Source of the DNA: Posidoniimonas corsicana | GTDB lineage: Bacteria > Planctomycetota > Planctomycetia > Pirellulales > Lacipirellulaceae | DNA length: 64,000 bases | Direction: 5' to 3' | Assembly (NCBI RefSeq): GCF_007859765.1 | Contig: NZ_SIHJ01000003.1 | Location: 412,072 to 476,071, forward strand | Shown: in pieces, positions 35,077 through 43,573 of the stretch | Layout of the letters: each line of letters begins with the position of its first letter | How positions within the stretch are numbered: position 1 is the stretch's first letter | The notes under the pieces: generated by a model | The model's database searches: none | What the model was told of the DNA's origin: nothing | What the model saw: only the letters and a program-made list of their open reading frames with translations | Translations under genes and position numbers: made by a program

Positions 35077-35946
35077 ATGCGCTGTTTGGCGGTCATGAAT
35101 CAGAAGGGTGGCGTCGGTAAGACGACCACCACGGTCAACCTGGCGGCCGGGCTTGCGCGGTCCGGCAAGCGGGTGGGGGTCCTCGACATGGACCCGCAGG
35201 CGCACGCGTCGCTGCACCTGGGCGTGGACCCGCAGCGGCCGCTGACCACCATGTACGACGTGCTGAATAGCGAGGCGCCGCTCTCCGAGGCCTGGCAGGA
35301 CGCCGGCGAGCGGCTGCGCGTCGCGCCCGCGCACATCGACCTGGCCGCCGTCGAGGTGGAGCTGGCGGGCGTGGTGGGCCGCGAGGTGATCCTGCGGGAC
35401 AAGCTGGCGGCCTGCGCGGGCGAGTTCGACTACGTGCTGATCGACTGCCCGCCGTCGCTGGGCGTGCTGACGATCAACGCGCTGACCGCCGTGGACCACG
35501 TGTACCTGCCGCTGCAGCCGCACTTCCTGGCGCTGCACGGCCTGAGCAAGCTGATGCAGACCATCGCGCTGGTGGCCGAGCGGCTCAACAGCCGCCTGCA
35601 GATGGCGGGCGTGGTGATGTGCATGTACGACTCCGGCACCAAGCTGGCGGCCGAGGTCACGGCCGACGTCGACCAGTACTTCCGGGCGCTCCGCTCCAAG
35701 GGCGGGGTGTGGGAGGGCGTGCGGCTGTTCGAGACCCGCATCCGACGCAATATCCGCCTGGCCGAGGCGCCCAGCTTCGGGCAGTCGATCTTCGGCTACG
35801 CCCCCGAGTCGCCCGGCGCCGAGGACTACGGCGCGCTGACCGGCGAGCTGCTGGCGTACTACGCCGGCCGCGAGCTGATGGGCGGCGGCGCGACCGCGCC
35901 GCGTCCCCCGGCCGAGCAACCCGCCGTCGACCGACGCGCCGCGTAG
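35077..35946 (+). CDS. parA: ParA/Soj-type ATPase (orphan)
   Basis: A 289-residue ParA-family ATPase. I chose ATG 35077, which has GGGAGG six bases upstream. The deviant Walker A is NQKGGVGKTTTTVNL (residues 8-22), followed by the second conserved Asp motif VLDMDPQAHAS. Walker B is VLIDCPPSLG near 119-128. The C-terminal 25 residues are Ala/Pro-rich and probably flexible. ParA proteins position chromosomes or large complexes together with a ParB or another partner; no parB or parS-like gene is in the window. A cell-position role is likely but the cargo is open. Confidence 0.9.
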   Translation: MRCLAVMNQKGGVGKTTTTVNLAAGLARSGKRVGVLDMDPQAHASLHLGVDPQRPLTTMYDVLNSEAPLSEAWQDAGERLRVAPAHIDLAAVEVELAGVVGREVILRDKLAACAGEFDYVLIDCPPSLGVLTINALTAVDHVYLPLQPHFLALHGLSKLMQTIALVAERLNSRLQMAGVVMCMYDSGTKLAAEVTADVDQYFRALRSKGGVWEGVRLFETRIRRNIRLAEAPSFGQSIFGYAPESPGAEDYGALTGELLAYYAGRELMGGGATAPRPPAEQPAVDRRAA

Positions 35947-36307
35947 CGGCTTCGCGTTGAAGCCCGCGGCGGCGGGGGACCGCGACCCTCACTCTTCAGC
36001 GGCAGGCCGGCGTCGCCGAAGCGCCCCCGGCGCGCCTTCTGCCTGCTAGCAATCGCCGTTAAGCCGGGCAGGCTGCGCGGTGTTTTCTCACGCCGGTGAC
36101 CTTGCGTCGATTTCCGGATGCGCGTGCGCGGTTGTGCCGATCCGTATGGGTTAGCCCTGATTCTCCGGATTGTATCCCGTCGGTAGTCGATGGTTGATCG
36201 TGAAGCGCGACCCTACCCGGCGGGCCTGCCGTTCGGCGGCACGCCGTCAGGCGGCGTCCTGGATACACCGTGTCCCATGGCCGGGACGCACAGACCGGAG
36301 ATCACGG
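35947..36307. other. Intergenic region before the BBP7 gene
   Basis: 361 bases between parA and the BBP7 gene. The frame of the BBP7 gene stays open into it, but the signal peptide, lipid-free start and RBS fix the start at 36308. It should hold the promoter. I see no strong repeat or hairpin. Confidence 0.5.
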
Positions 36308-38095
36308 ATGAAACTCAACTTTCGCTTTCGGCGAGCCTTCATGGCGGCTGCGGTGATGGCCGCGCCATCGCTGGCGGTCGGGGCCCCGTTCGGACCCAGC
36401 CAGACCCAGCCCGCCGCGCAGCAGCCGGCCTACGGCTACCAGCCCTACACCGCCCAGGCGGCGCAGCAGCCAACCGCCTATGGCTACCCGGCCACCGCGC
36501 CGCAGGCGCAGCCCGGGTACGCCGCCGCGCCCGGCTACTCCGCGACGCCGGCCTACACCTATCCCCCGGCTCAGGCGGCGCCGACCCAGACCGCTCAGCG
36601 GGGCTACGAGCAGCAGCGCTACGCGTACCTCGGCGCCGACTCTCAGGAGCTGCCCACGCCCGGCGAGCCGGTCAGCCCGACCCCGGCCCCGGTGGACGAA
36701 CCGTCGTACGACTCGATGCCCGCCTACAGCTACCCAGCCGCCAGCGCGACGCCGGCCTCCGCGCCCGCGGCTGACTGCAACTGCAACACCGGTGCGGCGG
36801 GCGGCGTTGGCTGCGACGCCGGCGGCTGCCAGACCGAGACCTGCGACCTCGGCTGCTACGACTGCGGCCCCCGCCGGCAGTGGTTCGGCGGCCTATACGG
36901 GCTGTACATGACGCGCGACAGGCCGTACCGCGTGCAGACGGGGGTGCTCACCTCCGACCTGCCGCCCGGCTACTACCCGATGCCGACCGACACCTACCTG
37001 TCGAACACCGACGCGGACGTCGGCTACGCGGCCGGCGCCGAGGTCCGCTTCGGCTGCACGTTCGGCCACGCCGGCTGCGGCTGCAACACCTACCAGCCGT
37101 TCGCGTGGGAGGTCGCCTACTGGGCGCTCGACGACGACGACTCGCAGGGCCTGATGGTCGACCCGCTCGGCGGCGGGTTCCGCATGTACGGCCGGATCAG
37201 CTACCACGGCCTGATGATGGACCGCTACGGTGACACCTCCGTGGTCCGTCCGGTCAACGAGTACGGCGACTACCAGCCCCGCGCCGACATCCCCACGCCC
37301 GACGACGTGCGGGTGCTGGCCAACCGTGTGCGTCAGTCGTTCAGCGCCCAGAACCTGGAGCTCAACTTCTGGCGGTTCGGCGCCCCGGCGGCCTGCGGCG
37401 TGGCGTCGTGCGGCCCTGCGTGCGGCGGCTGCGACACGGGTTCCTGCGCCCCGGCTTGCGACGTCAACGCCTGCTGTGCCCCGCCGCAGCGGTTCTTCAT
37501 CAGCGGCCTGGCCGGCGTGCGGTTCGTGCGGTTCGACGAGTACTTCCAGAACGGCCTGTACTACACGCTCGACTCCGACGACGACGGCGTGCAGGACGCC
37601 GGCGAGTCGGCCTCGTACCCCAACGGCTTCCCGGTGGGCGACAACAACCACTTCCTGCACGACATCGACGTCGACAACGACCTGGTCGGCTTCCAGCTGG
37701 GCTGCAGCATGAACTGCCTGGTGGGCTGCCGCTGGTCGCTGTTCTGCGACACCAACTTCGGCATCTACGGCAACGACGCCGACGTCTACCAGCGGGTGTA
37801 CAACCTGGGTGACGGCGACGTCTACTTCGCCAGCACCGGCGGCGCCGCTACGGTCCGCACCAGCAAGCAGGACGTGGCGTTCCTGGGCGAGGCCCGGCTG
37901 GGCGTCGGCTACCAGTACAGCTGCCACTGCCGGCTGACCGCCGCGTGGCGGGTGCTGGGCGCCACCGGTATCGCGATGGCCGGCGACCAGATCCCCGACG
38001 CCGGCTGGACCAACCCGGGCGCCGTCGGCTACGTGGACACCAACGGTTCGCTGATCCTGCACGGCCTGCAGCTCGGCGTGGAGTGCAAGTATTAA
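36308..38095 (+). CDS. BBP7-type outer-membrane beta-barrel protein
   Basis: A 595-residue secreted protein with ATG 36308 and GGAG seven bases upstream. A signal peptide (cleavage near VGAPFG) is followed by a low-complexity Gln/Pro/Tyr/Ala-rich segment (residues about 27-150). Then there are two cysteine-rich stretches: residues about 156-190 with Cys-Asn-Cys, CDAGGCQTETC and CYDCG; and 358-395 with ASCGPACGGC and ACDVNACC. The rest is beta-strand rich with the planctomycete BBP7 signature (WFGGLYGLYMTRD at the start of the barrel). The function is structural, presumably in the proteinaceous envelope. A strong terminator follows. Confidence 0.85.
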   Translation: MKLNFRFRRAFMAAAVMAAPSLAVGAPFGPSQTQPAAQQPAYGYQPYTAQAAQQPTAYGYPATAPQAQPGYAAAPGYSATPAYTYPPAQAAPTQTAQRGYEQQRYAYLGADSQELPTPGEPVSPTPAPVDEPSYDSMPAYSYPAASATPASAPAADCNCNTGAAGGVGCDAGGCQTETCDLGCYDCGPRRQWFGGLYGLYMTRDRPYRVQTGVLTSDLPPGYYPMPTDTYLSNTDADVGYAAGAEVRFGCTFGHAGCGCNTYQPFAWEVAYWALDDDDSQGLMVDPLGGGFRMYGRISYHGLMMDRYGDTSVVRPVNEYGDYQPRADIPTPDDVRVLANRVRQSFSAQNLELNFWRFGAPAACGVASCGPACGGCDTGSCAPACDVNACCAPPQRFFISGLAGVRFVRFDEYFQNGLYYTLDSDDDGVQDAGESASYPNGFPVGDNNHFLHDIDVDNDLVGFQLGCSMNCLVGCRWSLFCDTNFGIYGNDADVYQRVYNLGDGDVYFASTGGAATVRTSKQDVAFLGEARLGVGYQYSCHCRLTAAWRVLGATGIAMAGDQIPDAGWTNPGAVGYVDTNGSLILHGLQLGVECKY

Positions 38096-38133
38096 TCCGA
38101 GGACGCGTCTGAGCCCCGCGTCCTGCGTCACCG

Positions 38134-38172
38134 AAAGCGGCCCGGCAGAAACCTGCCGGGCCGCTTTTTTTT
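38134..38172 (+). terminator. Rho-independent terminator of the BBP7 gene
   Basis: A 15-base stem (AAAGCGGCCCGGCAG, 38134-38148, with its complement 38153-38167), a four-base AAAC loop and a run of eight T bases (38165-38172). It lies 39 bases past the stop codon. Confidence 0.9.
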
Positions 38173-38239
38173 GTGCGTTCGAGAGTACCCAGCCTGTGCG
38201 GGGTGGGCTAGCAGTCTGATGCTCTGGCTGGCGGCCCGC

Positions 38240-38755
38240 TCACACGATCACGCCGGTCAGCATCTTGAAGCCGGGGTCGTTGCGGAGCGGCTCGAAGTCG
38301 GACTCGCCGTCGACTAGGTCGAGGAAGTTGCTGTCGAGCTTGAGCGCCTCGGCCAGGTGGTTGAGCGCCGGGCGGCGCTCGCACGCCAGGCTCCAGTAGC
38401 AGGCCAGGTTGTAGTGCAAGAGCGCGTCGTTGGGGGCGTAGCTGAGGGCGCGGTCCAGCGAGTCAATCGCCCGCATCAGCTGGCCGGTCCGCTTGTAGCA
38501 CCAGCCCAGCGAAAGCCAGACGTGCAGGTCGTCGGGCTTGATCTCCGCGCTGCGACGCAGCGGGATCAGCGCCTCGCGGTAGCGGCTGAGCTCGCGGAGC
38601 GACTCGCCCATCAGGAAGCAGGCGCGTGAGCTGCCGTGCGTCAGCTTGCCGCGCCGCTGCAGCTCGCTGAGCGCGTGCGATGTCATGCCGAGTTCGAGGT
38701 AGCCCTCGGCGGCGGCGATGGTCTTCTTCAGCCGGATAGCGTCGGCGGTTGCCAC
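38240..38755 (-). CDS. TPR-repeat protein
   Basis: A 171-residue protein with a GTG start at 38755, supported by AAGGGAT seven bases upstream. It comprises about four tetratricopeptide repeats: AAAEGYLELGMTSHALSELQ; SLRELSRYREALIPLRRSAE; LSLGWCYKRTGQLMRAIDSL; YNLACYWSLACERRPALNHL. There is no signal peptide, so it is probably cytoplasmic. TPR proteins bind other proteins; the partner is unknown. It is transcribed away from the BBP7 gene's terminator and has no close same-strand neighbour. Confidence 0.8.
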   Translation of the reverse strand: MATADAIRLKKTIAAAEGYLELGMTSHALSELQRRGKLTHGSSRACFLMGESLRELSRYREALIPLRRSAEIKPDDLHVWLSLGWCYKRTGQLMRAIDSLDRALSYAPNDALLHYNLACYWSLACERRPALNHLAEALKLDSNFLDLVDGESDFEPLRNDPGFKMLTGVIV

Positions 38756-39233
38756 GGGTAGATCCCTTGTTGGGCGCTTGCTTGACGGGTGGGTGCCCAC
38801 TCTTGTCCCGTTTCCTTGAGCGGGGCCGCGGTCCTCCTGACGCTGGCCGAATTGTATCCGGGCGCCGCCGACGGCCCAATCATTTGGCGCCAAAGTCGCG
38901 CCGCAACCCGTTGGTGCTGCGGGACTAAGACGCGGCATTTTGAGTCTGCCGCCTGTGCGGCAAACAGCGCCTCGGCAAGCTCGATGGCGCAGCGGTCAAC
39001 CACGTGGCCGCAAGGCGGGACGGGTGTTGGCTTTTCGAGACACCTGGGTTGGTCCGCGTGTTGCCGAAACGCCACGCGGCGATTGGCGGGCGATCCGCCG
39101 CGATTGCGCAGCCGCCTGCTGGGAAAGGGGTTAGGACGCGCCGCCGACAACCAATCGGCAGGACGGCGCGGGCGTTGCAAACCTGGGGAGTCACTCCTCC
39201 CTGCTGGTTCAGCAACCCCGCCGAGGCGCCTCC
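38756..39233. other. Intergenic region, no gene supported
   Basis: 478 bases between divergent genes. Open frames here do not resemble proteins. It likely holds promoters for the TPR gene (minus) and the small exported protein (plus). Confidence 0.45.
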
Positions 39234-39581
39234 TTGCGAAGCCCCCTGATCCTCATCGCCCTGCTCGCCGCCGGTGCGGCCGCCGCTTCGCGCTGGCCGG
39301 CCACGCCCGACCAGCGTACGCCCGCGTCGCTGGAGTGGGTCCGCACGGCGGACGGCTGGGAGCGGTCGGCGCTGCTAAACGCCGCTCCCCGGCGGGGTGA
39401 ACGCCTGCACCCGCTAACGGTCGCGGCGATCCAGGTGCTGGGCGCCGGCGTGGCTCTGGCGGCCGGCTGGAGGGTCGTCCAGGTCGCCGAGGACGAGTGG
39501 CGGCCGGCGGTCGACGCGCCGCCCACACGCCGACGTGCGAGTTCGCCCGTGGCAGAGCGCTCGCCCGCGCAGGCGAGCTAA
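39234..39581 (+). CDS. Small exported protein, unknown
   Basis: A 115-residue protein with a TTG start at 39234. A hydrophobic N-terminal segment (LILIALLAAGAAAAS) looks like a signal peptide or anchor. A second hydrophobic helix lies near residues 60-82 (HPLTVAAIQVLGAGVALAAG), followed by an acidic/Pro tail. I recognise no family. It is convergent with the coiled-coil membrane gene downstream (13-base gap). The assignment as a real gene rests on the signal segment and reasonable codon use. Confidence 0.5.
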   Translation: MRSPLILIALLAAGAAAASRWPATPDQRTPASLEWVRTADGWERSALLNAAPRRGERLHPLTVAAIQVLGAGVALAAGWRVVQVAEDEWRPAVDAPPTRRRASSPVAERSPAQAS

Positions 39582-39594
39582 GCCCCGCCCGGCG

Positions 39595-39948
39595 TCAGCG
39601 CTTGGCGTCGATCTCCCGCAGCAGCTCTTCCATGCGGTCGATCTGCCGCTGGCTCTTCGCGCACAGCTCCTGCAGGACCACGATCTTGTTGTCGAGCTGC
39701 GCCTTGAGCTCACGGCCGGAGTTGTGCAGCTCGACCATCTGCCGGTCGATCATCGCCGACGAGTCCTTGTAGGCGCCGGACCACTCGCCGGTCGGGCGGG
39801 GCTGCTTGGCGATGGGCGAGCTGTCCTGCGACGCGCGGTTGCGTTTGAAGTAGCGGAAGTTCCGCCGCAGCAGGAAGAACGTCAGCATGGCGCTGCCCGC
39901 CAGCAGCATCAGGCTCGTGAGCAACTGATTGTCCGCGAGCGGGAGCAT
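39595..39948 (-). CDS. Small membrane-anchored coiled-coil protein
   Basis: A 117-residue protein. An N-terminal hydrophobic segment (LLTSLMLLAGSAMLTFFLL, residues 8-26) anchors it. A basic stretch (RRNFRYFKRNR) follows and then a C-terminal coiled coil (about 65-117) with heptad-like hydrophobics (DRQMVELHNSGRELKAQLD, KIVVLQELCAKSQRQIDRME). Similar small proteins occur widely in Planctomycetes without a known role. It lies 44 bases downstream of the larC gene on the same strand, so co-transcription is possible. Confidence 0.65.
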   Translation of the reverse strand: MLPLADNQLLTSLMLLAGSAMLTFFLLRRNFRYFKRNRASQDSSPIAKQPRPTGEWSGAYKDSSAMIDRQMVELHNSGRELKAQLDNKIVVLQELCAKSQRQIDRMEELLREIDAKR

Positions 39949-39992
39949 GCCGATTCCTCACCGGGGCCGGCCCGCTGGGAAACAGGGGCCTA

Positions 39993-41171
39993 TCAGGATT
40001 GCGCTCGGCTGAACGCCTGGGCCGCGGCCAGCGAAACCTGTGCAAGCGTGACGCCGTGCGCCTGGGCGGCCGCGTTACAATCGTCGTATTCGGGAGTGAA
40101 CCGCTCCGACCCGCCCGGCAGCGTGGCGACCATGCCGCCCACCCGCCCGTAGTCGGTGTCCACCTCGGCGCGTCGGCGGGGCAGCACCATCCGGGGAATC
40201 GTCTGCCGCCGCAGGCCGAGCGCCGTGGTGTTGGCGAAGACCACCCCGGCCAGCTTGTCCGCCTGGTGCGGCCGGGCCTGGACCGACAGCAGCACGCCGG
40301 GGCGGCCCTTCTTCATCTGGATGGGCGTCAGGCAGACGTCCAGCGCTCCGGCGTCCCACAGCCGCTCGACGCATGCGCCGACCGCCTCGCCGGTGGAGTC
40401 GTCCAGGTTGGTCTCGAGGAGGACGATCGCGTCTGCCCCGCCGGACGCTGCGGTGTCGGCGGCCTCGCCCACCAGCAGCCGGACCAGGTTCGGGTGGTCA
40501 AAGTCCTTCTGGCCCGAGCCGTAGCCGATGGTCTGGATGGTCATCGCCGGCAGCGGGCCGAAGCCCTCGACCAGCGTCGACACGATCGCCGCGCCGGTCG
40601 GCGTGGTCAGCTCGCCCTCGGGGGAGAACGCCGCCAGCGGCACGCCCTTGAGCAGCTCGGCGGTGGCGGGCGCGGGGATAGCGCAGCGGCCGTGGGCGAT
40701 CTGTACGAAGCCCGTGCCGGTGGGGATCGGCGAGCAGTAGATCTTCTCCACGCCCAAGAGGTCCCAGCCGATCGCCGCGCCGACGATGTCAGCGATCGAG
40801 TCGACCGCGCCCACCTCGTGGAAGTGCACCTTCTCGATCGTCGAGCCGTGCACGCGGGCCTCGGCCTCGGCCAGGCGGGTGAAGATGCGGGTCGCCAGGT
40901 CGCGCTGCCGCTCGGAGAGCGTGCTCTGGTCGATCATCGCGGTGATGTGGTGCAGGTGCCGGTGCGCGTGCTCCGGCTCGTGCTCCACGATGATCTGCGT
41001 GGCGCGGAACCCGCGTTTCTTCACCGTCTCCTTCACTAGCCGGCAGCTCGGCAGGCCGAGCGAGTCGATGCCGCTCTGGACGGCGTCGAGGTCCACGCCC
41101 GCGTCCACCAGGGCGCCGAGCGTCATGTCGCCGCTGATGCCGCTGGCGCAGTCGAGGTAGGCAATCTTCAT
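39993..41171 (-). CDS. larC: Nickel-pincer cofactor/nickel-insertion protein LarC
   Basis: A 392-residue protein of the LarC family that inserts nickel into the pyridinium-type cofactor used by lactate racemase. The N-terminal signature is MKIAYLDCASGISGDMTLG. Residues 63-75 are a His-rich metal-loading stretch (EHEPEHAHRHLHH), followed by KVHFHEVGAVDSIAD near 118-132. The C-terminal half has the GYGSGQKDFDHPN motif and the LDDSTGEAVGACVE region. The larB and larE genes are not adjacent. In Planctomycetes the client enzyme is uncertain. The gene reads directly into the small coiled-coil gene 44 bases beyond. Confidence 0.92.
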   Translation of the reverse strand: MKIAYLDCASGISGDMTLGALVDAGVDLDAVQSGIDSLGLPSCRLVKETVKKRGFRATQIIVEHEPEHAHRHLHHITAMIDQSTLSERQRDLATRIFTRLAEAEARVHGSTIEKVHFHEVGAVDSIADIVGAAIGWDLLGVEKIYCSPIPTGTGFVQIAHGRCAIPAPATAELLKGVPLAAFSPEGELTTPTGAAIVSTLVEGFGPLPAMTIQTIGYGSGQKDFDHPNLVRLLVGEAADTAASGGADAIVLLETNLDDSTGEAVGACVERLWDAGALDVCLTPIQMKKGRPGVLLSVQARPHQADKLAGVVFANTTALGLRRQTIPRMVLPRRRAEVDTDYGRVGGMVATLPGGSERFTPEYDDCNAAAQAHGVTLAQVSLAAAQAFSRAQS

Positions 41172-41217
41172 GAGAGACTTCGTGTCTTTGTTGGGGGTGT
41201 TCCGGCGGCCCGCCCGG

Positions 41218-42093
41218 TTAGGCGGCGTCCTCGCTCTTGAGCCGGCGGAGCTGCTTTAGGATCGACTCCATCGAGGAGGGGCGGTCGCCCGGCTCGGCCT
41301 CGATGCACTTCATGATGATCGCTTCCAGCTCCGGGTGGATCTTGGGGTAGTACTGCGACAGGGGCGGCGGCTCGCTGGCGCCGTGCGTCATGGCGGCCAG
41401 GCCGTCCGCGCCGCGCACCCACGGCAGCTCGAAGGCGAACATCTCGTACATCGACGCGCCGAACGCGAAGATGTCCAGCCGCTGGTCGGTCGACCGCCGC
41501 CGCACCACCTCCGGCGCCATGTAGTTGGGCGTGCCGGTGCGGTTGCCGGGCTGCTGGAACGGCGGCGTGGCGGGCACGGTGAGCCCGAAGTCGATCAGCT
41601 TGAGCGACGCGCCGTCCTTCGCGCACACGAAGTTCCGCGGGCAGACGTCGCGGTGGATGTAGCCGGCCTTGTGCACCGCGTCGATCGCCTCGGCCGCCTG
41701 CGACATCAGCGTCAGGCGGTTGCCGTCGAGGATCTTGCTGCGGCCGATGATGCAGGAGTTGAGGCCCGGCCCGTCCAGGAACTCCATGACGATGAACTGC
41801 TCGCCCTTGGTGGTCATGCCGTAGGAGTGGGTCACGACGATCCGCGGGTGGACCATCGACATCGAGATCTCGCCCTCGGACGGCTTGTCGAGCCCCTTGA
41901 AACGCGCCTCGAGCTGCTCGGTCTTCTTCTTGTCGAGGATCTTCAGCCCGACGATCTGGTCGGTCTTCCGGTCGCGCGCCATGTGGAAATCGGACATCGT
42001 GCCGGAAACGGCGGCGCGCAGGATCTCGTAGCGTTTCTCGATGTCCACTTTGCCCGAATCGAGCATGGACTTAAACATCTGGCCGATGCCCAT
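41218..42093 (-). CDS. Serine/threonine protein kinase-like protein
   Basis: A 291-residue protein with a single kinase domain and no membrane helix. The ATP lysine is Lys51 (VGLKIL). The catalytic loop is HRDVCPRN (147-154): the base Asp149 and Asn154 are present, but the loop Lys is Cys151. The metal motif is DFG at 168-170, then GTPNYMAPE at 187-195 and FGASMYEMF as the F-helix. The N-terminus is short and has a GT-rich loop (AVSGTMSDFHMAR). It probably phosphorylates a cytoplasmic target; Lys-to-Cys may lower activity. It lies 46 bases upstream of larC on the same strand. Confidence 0.85.
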   Translation of the reverse strand: MGIGQMFKSMLDSGKVDIEKRYEILRAAVSGTMSDFHMARDRKTDQIVGLKILDKKKTEQLEARFKGLDKPSEGEISMSMVHPRIVVTHSYGMTTKGEQFIVMEFLDGPGLNSCIIGRSKILDGNRLTLMSQAAEAIDAVHKAGYIHRDVCPRNFVCAKDGASLKLIDFGLTVPATPPFQQPGNRTGTPNYMAPEVVRRRSTDQRLDIFAFGASMYEMFAFELPWVRGADGLAAMTHGASEPPPLSQYYPKIHPELEAIIMKCIEAEPGDRPSSMESILKQLRRLKSEDAA

Positions 42094-42255
42094 GTTTCGC
42101 AGCGCCTCTGGGGATGGGTCTGTTCCTCATCCACTATATCTAGGAACCCGCGGGCGGGCTATCAGGAGGGTTTTTCCTGGTCCCTGCGACGCGGCCGTGC
42201 GTGCGGCGAACGCCCTGGAACCGTGGAGCACGGTTGGGGCGGTTGTGCGGCGTGG

Positions 42256-43485
42256 CTAGTTGCCGGTGCGGGAGCGGACGGCCGAGGCGTCCCGCACACG
42301 GTCGCTGGGGTGGAGGATCACGCGGTCGCCCTCGGACAGCCCCGACAGCACCTCGGCCAGCAGGTCGTTTTGCTTGCCGACGTCGACCGGCGTCTGGACG
42401 GCCAGGCCGTCGACCACCTTGAACACGACCCAGTCGCCGCCCGATCGGAACAGCGCGCTGGTCGGCGCCACCAAGGCGTCGTCGGCGCTGGCGGTGACGA
42501 TCCGCGCCTCGACGCGGAAGCCGTCGCCCAACTGCTGGCGGGCGGCGGGGTCGTCGACCAGGTCGACGATCACGTTGACTCGCTGCTCTTCGACGCCGAG
42601 GGTCGAGATCTTGGTGAACCCGGCTGGCTCGACCAGCCGCACCCGGCCCTCCAGCGTGTTGTCGCCGCCCCAGTGCTCCAGCAGCACCCGCGCGCCCGGC
42701 CGGACGCGGACGGCGTCGCTGGACAACACGTCGATCTCCACCTCGAGGTCGGTTGGGTCGCCCAGCTCCAGCAGCGACGTGCCGGCGGTCACAACCGCGG
42801 CGCTCTCCTGGAACACCCGCAACACCCGCCCGTCGATCGGCGAGCGGATGGTGATGTTCCAGCCGTTGGCGCCGTCGGCCCCGTCCGCGGCGTTCTCCTC
42901 CGCGGGCCGGGTGCGGAGCAGCGCGGCGCGGGCCTGCTCTAGTTCGAACTCGGCGATCTCCTGCGAGTACCGCGACGCCCTCAGCTCCTCGCTCGCGAAT
43001 TGGTAGGTGGCCTCGATGTCCTCGAACTCTTCCTGCGTGACGCCGCCCGACGAGACCAGGTTGCGGTAGCGCTGCAGATCACGCTCAGCCTGCGCCTGGC
43101 GCAGCCGCGCCTGCTCCAGCACCGGCTCGGCACGCTTGAGCGCCGCCTCGGCGGCCTGCACGCGGGCCTCGGCCTCGCTGACGGCGCGGGCGTCCAGCAG
43201 CTCCGGGTCGCGCGGCTCCACAACGGCCAGCACGGTTTGACCGGCGGTGACCGTGTCGCCCGGGTCGTGGTCGATCCGCAGCAGCCTTCCGGACAGCGGC
43301 GTGCTGACGACGTACTTCTCGCGGATGCGGGTCTTGCCGTCCTCGTCGACCGTGACCAGCAGCGATCCACGCTCGATGGTCGCCATGTCGACGTCCACCG
43401 GCTCGGGCAGGAACGCCACCACCAGCCCGCCGACCACCGCCAGGCCGACCGCGAGGAAGAACAGCTTGCTGAGCCAGTTTTGCAT
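42256..43485 (-). CDS. HlyD/membrane-fusion-type efflux adaptor
   Basis: A 409-residue protein started at ATG 43485. An N-terminal anchor (KLFFLAVGLAVVGGLVVAFL) is followed by a lipoyl/barrel-like domain (IDHDPGDTVTAGQTVLAVVE, about 73-92), a helical hairpin (residues about 100-195, rich in Glu/Ala/Arg), and a second half of the lipoyl fold (SPIDGRVLRVFQ). A C-terminal beta-barrel and membrane-proximal domain complete it. It should link an inner-membrane pump to an outer-membrane channel. It lies 88 bases downstream of an FtsX-type permease, so the two probably form one transporter. Confidence 0.9.
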   Translation of the reverse strand: MQNWLSKLFFLAVGLAVVGGLVVAFLPEPVDVDMATIERGSLLVTVDEDGKTRIREKYVVSTPLSGRLLRIDHDPGDTVTAGQTVLAVVEPRDPELLDARAVSEAEARVQAAEAALKRAEPVLEQARLRQAQAERDLQRYRNLVSSGGVTQEEFEDIEATYQFASEELRASRYSQEIAEFELEQARAALLRTRPAEENAADGADGANGWNITIRSPIDGRVLRVFQESAAVVTAGTSLLELGDPTDLEVEIDVLSSDAVRVRPGARVLLEHWGGDNTLEGRVRLVEPAGFTKISTLGVEEQRVNVIVDLVDDPAARQQLGDGFRVEARIVTASADDALVAPTSALFRSGGDWVVFKVVDGLAVQTPVDVGKQNDLLAEVLSGLSEGDRVILHPSDRVRDASAVRSRTGN

Positions 43486-43573
43486 GAGGCGAGGAGACGG
43501 GGCGGAATGGTCCGTAGGGGGATGTGATCCTGTGTTTGCTGCTAGAGCAGCGATCTGATGCCGCGGCCCAACA

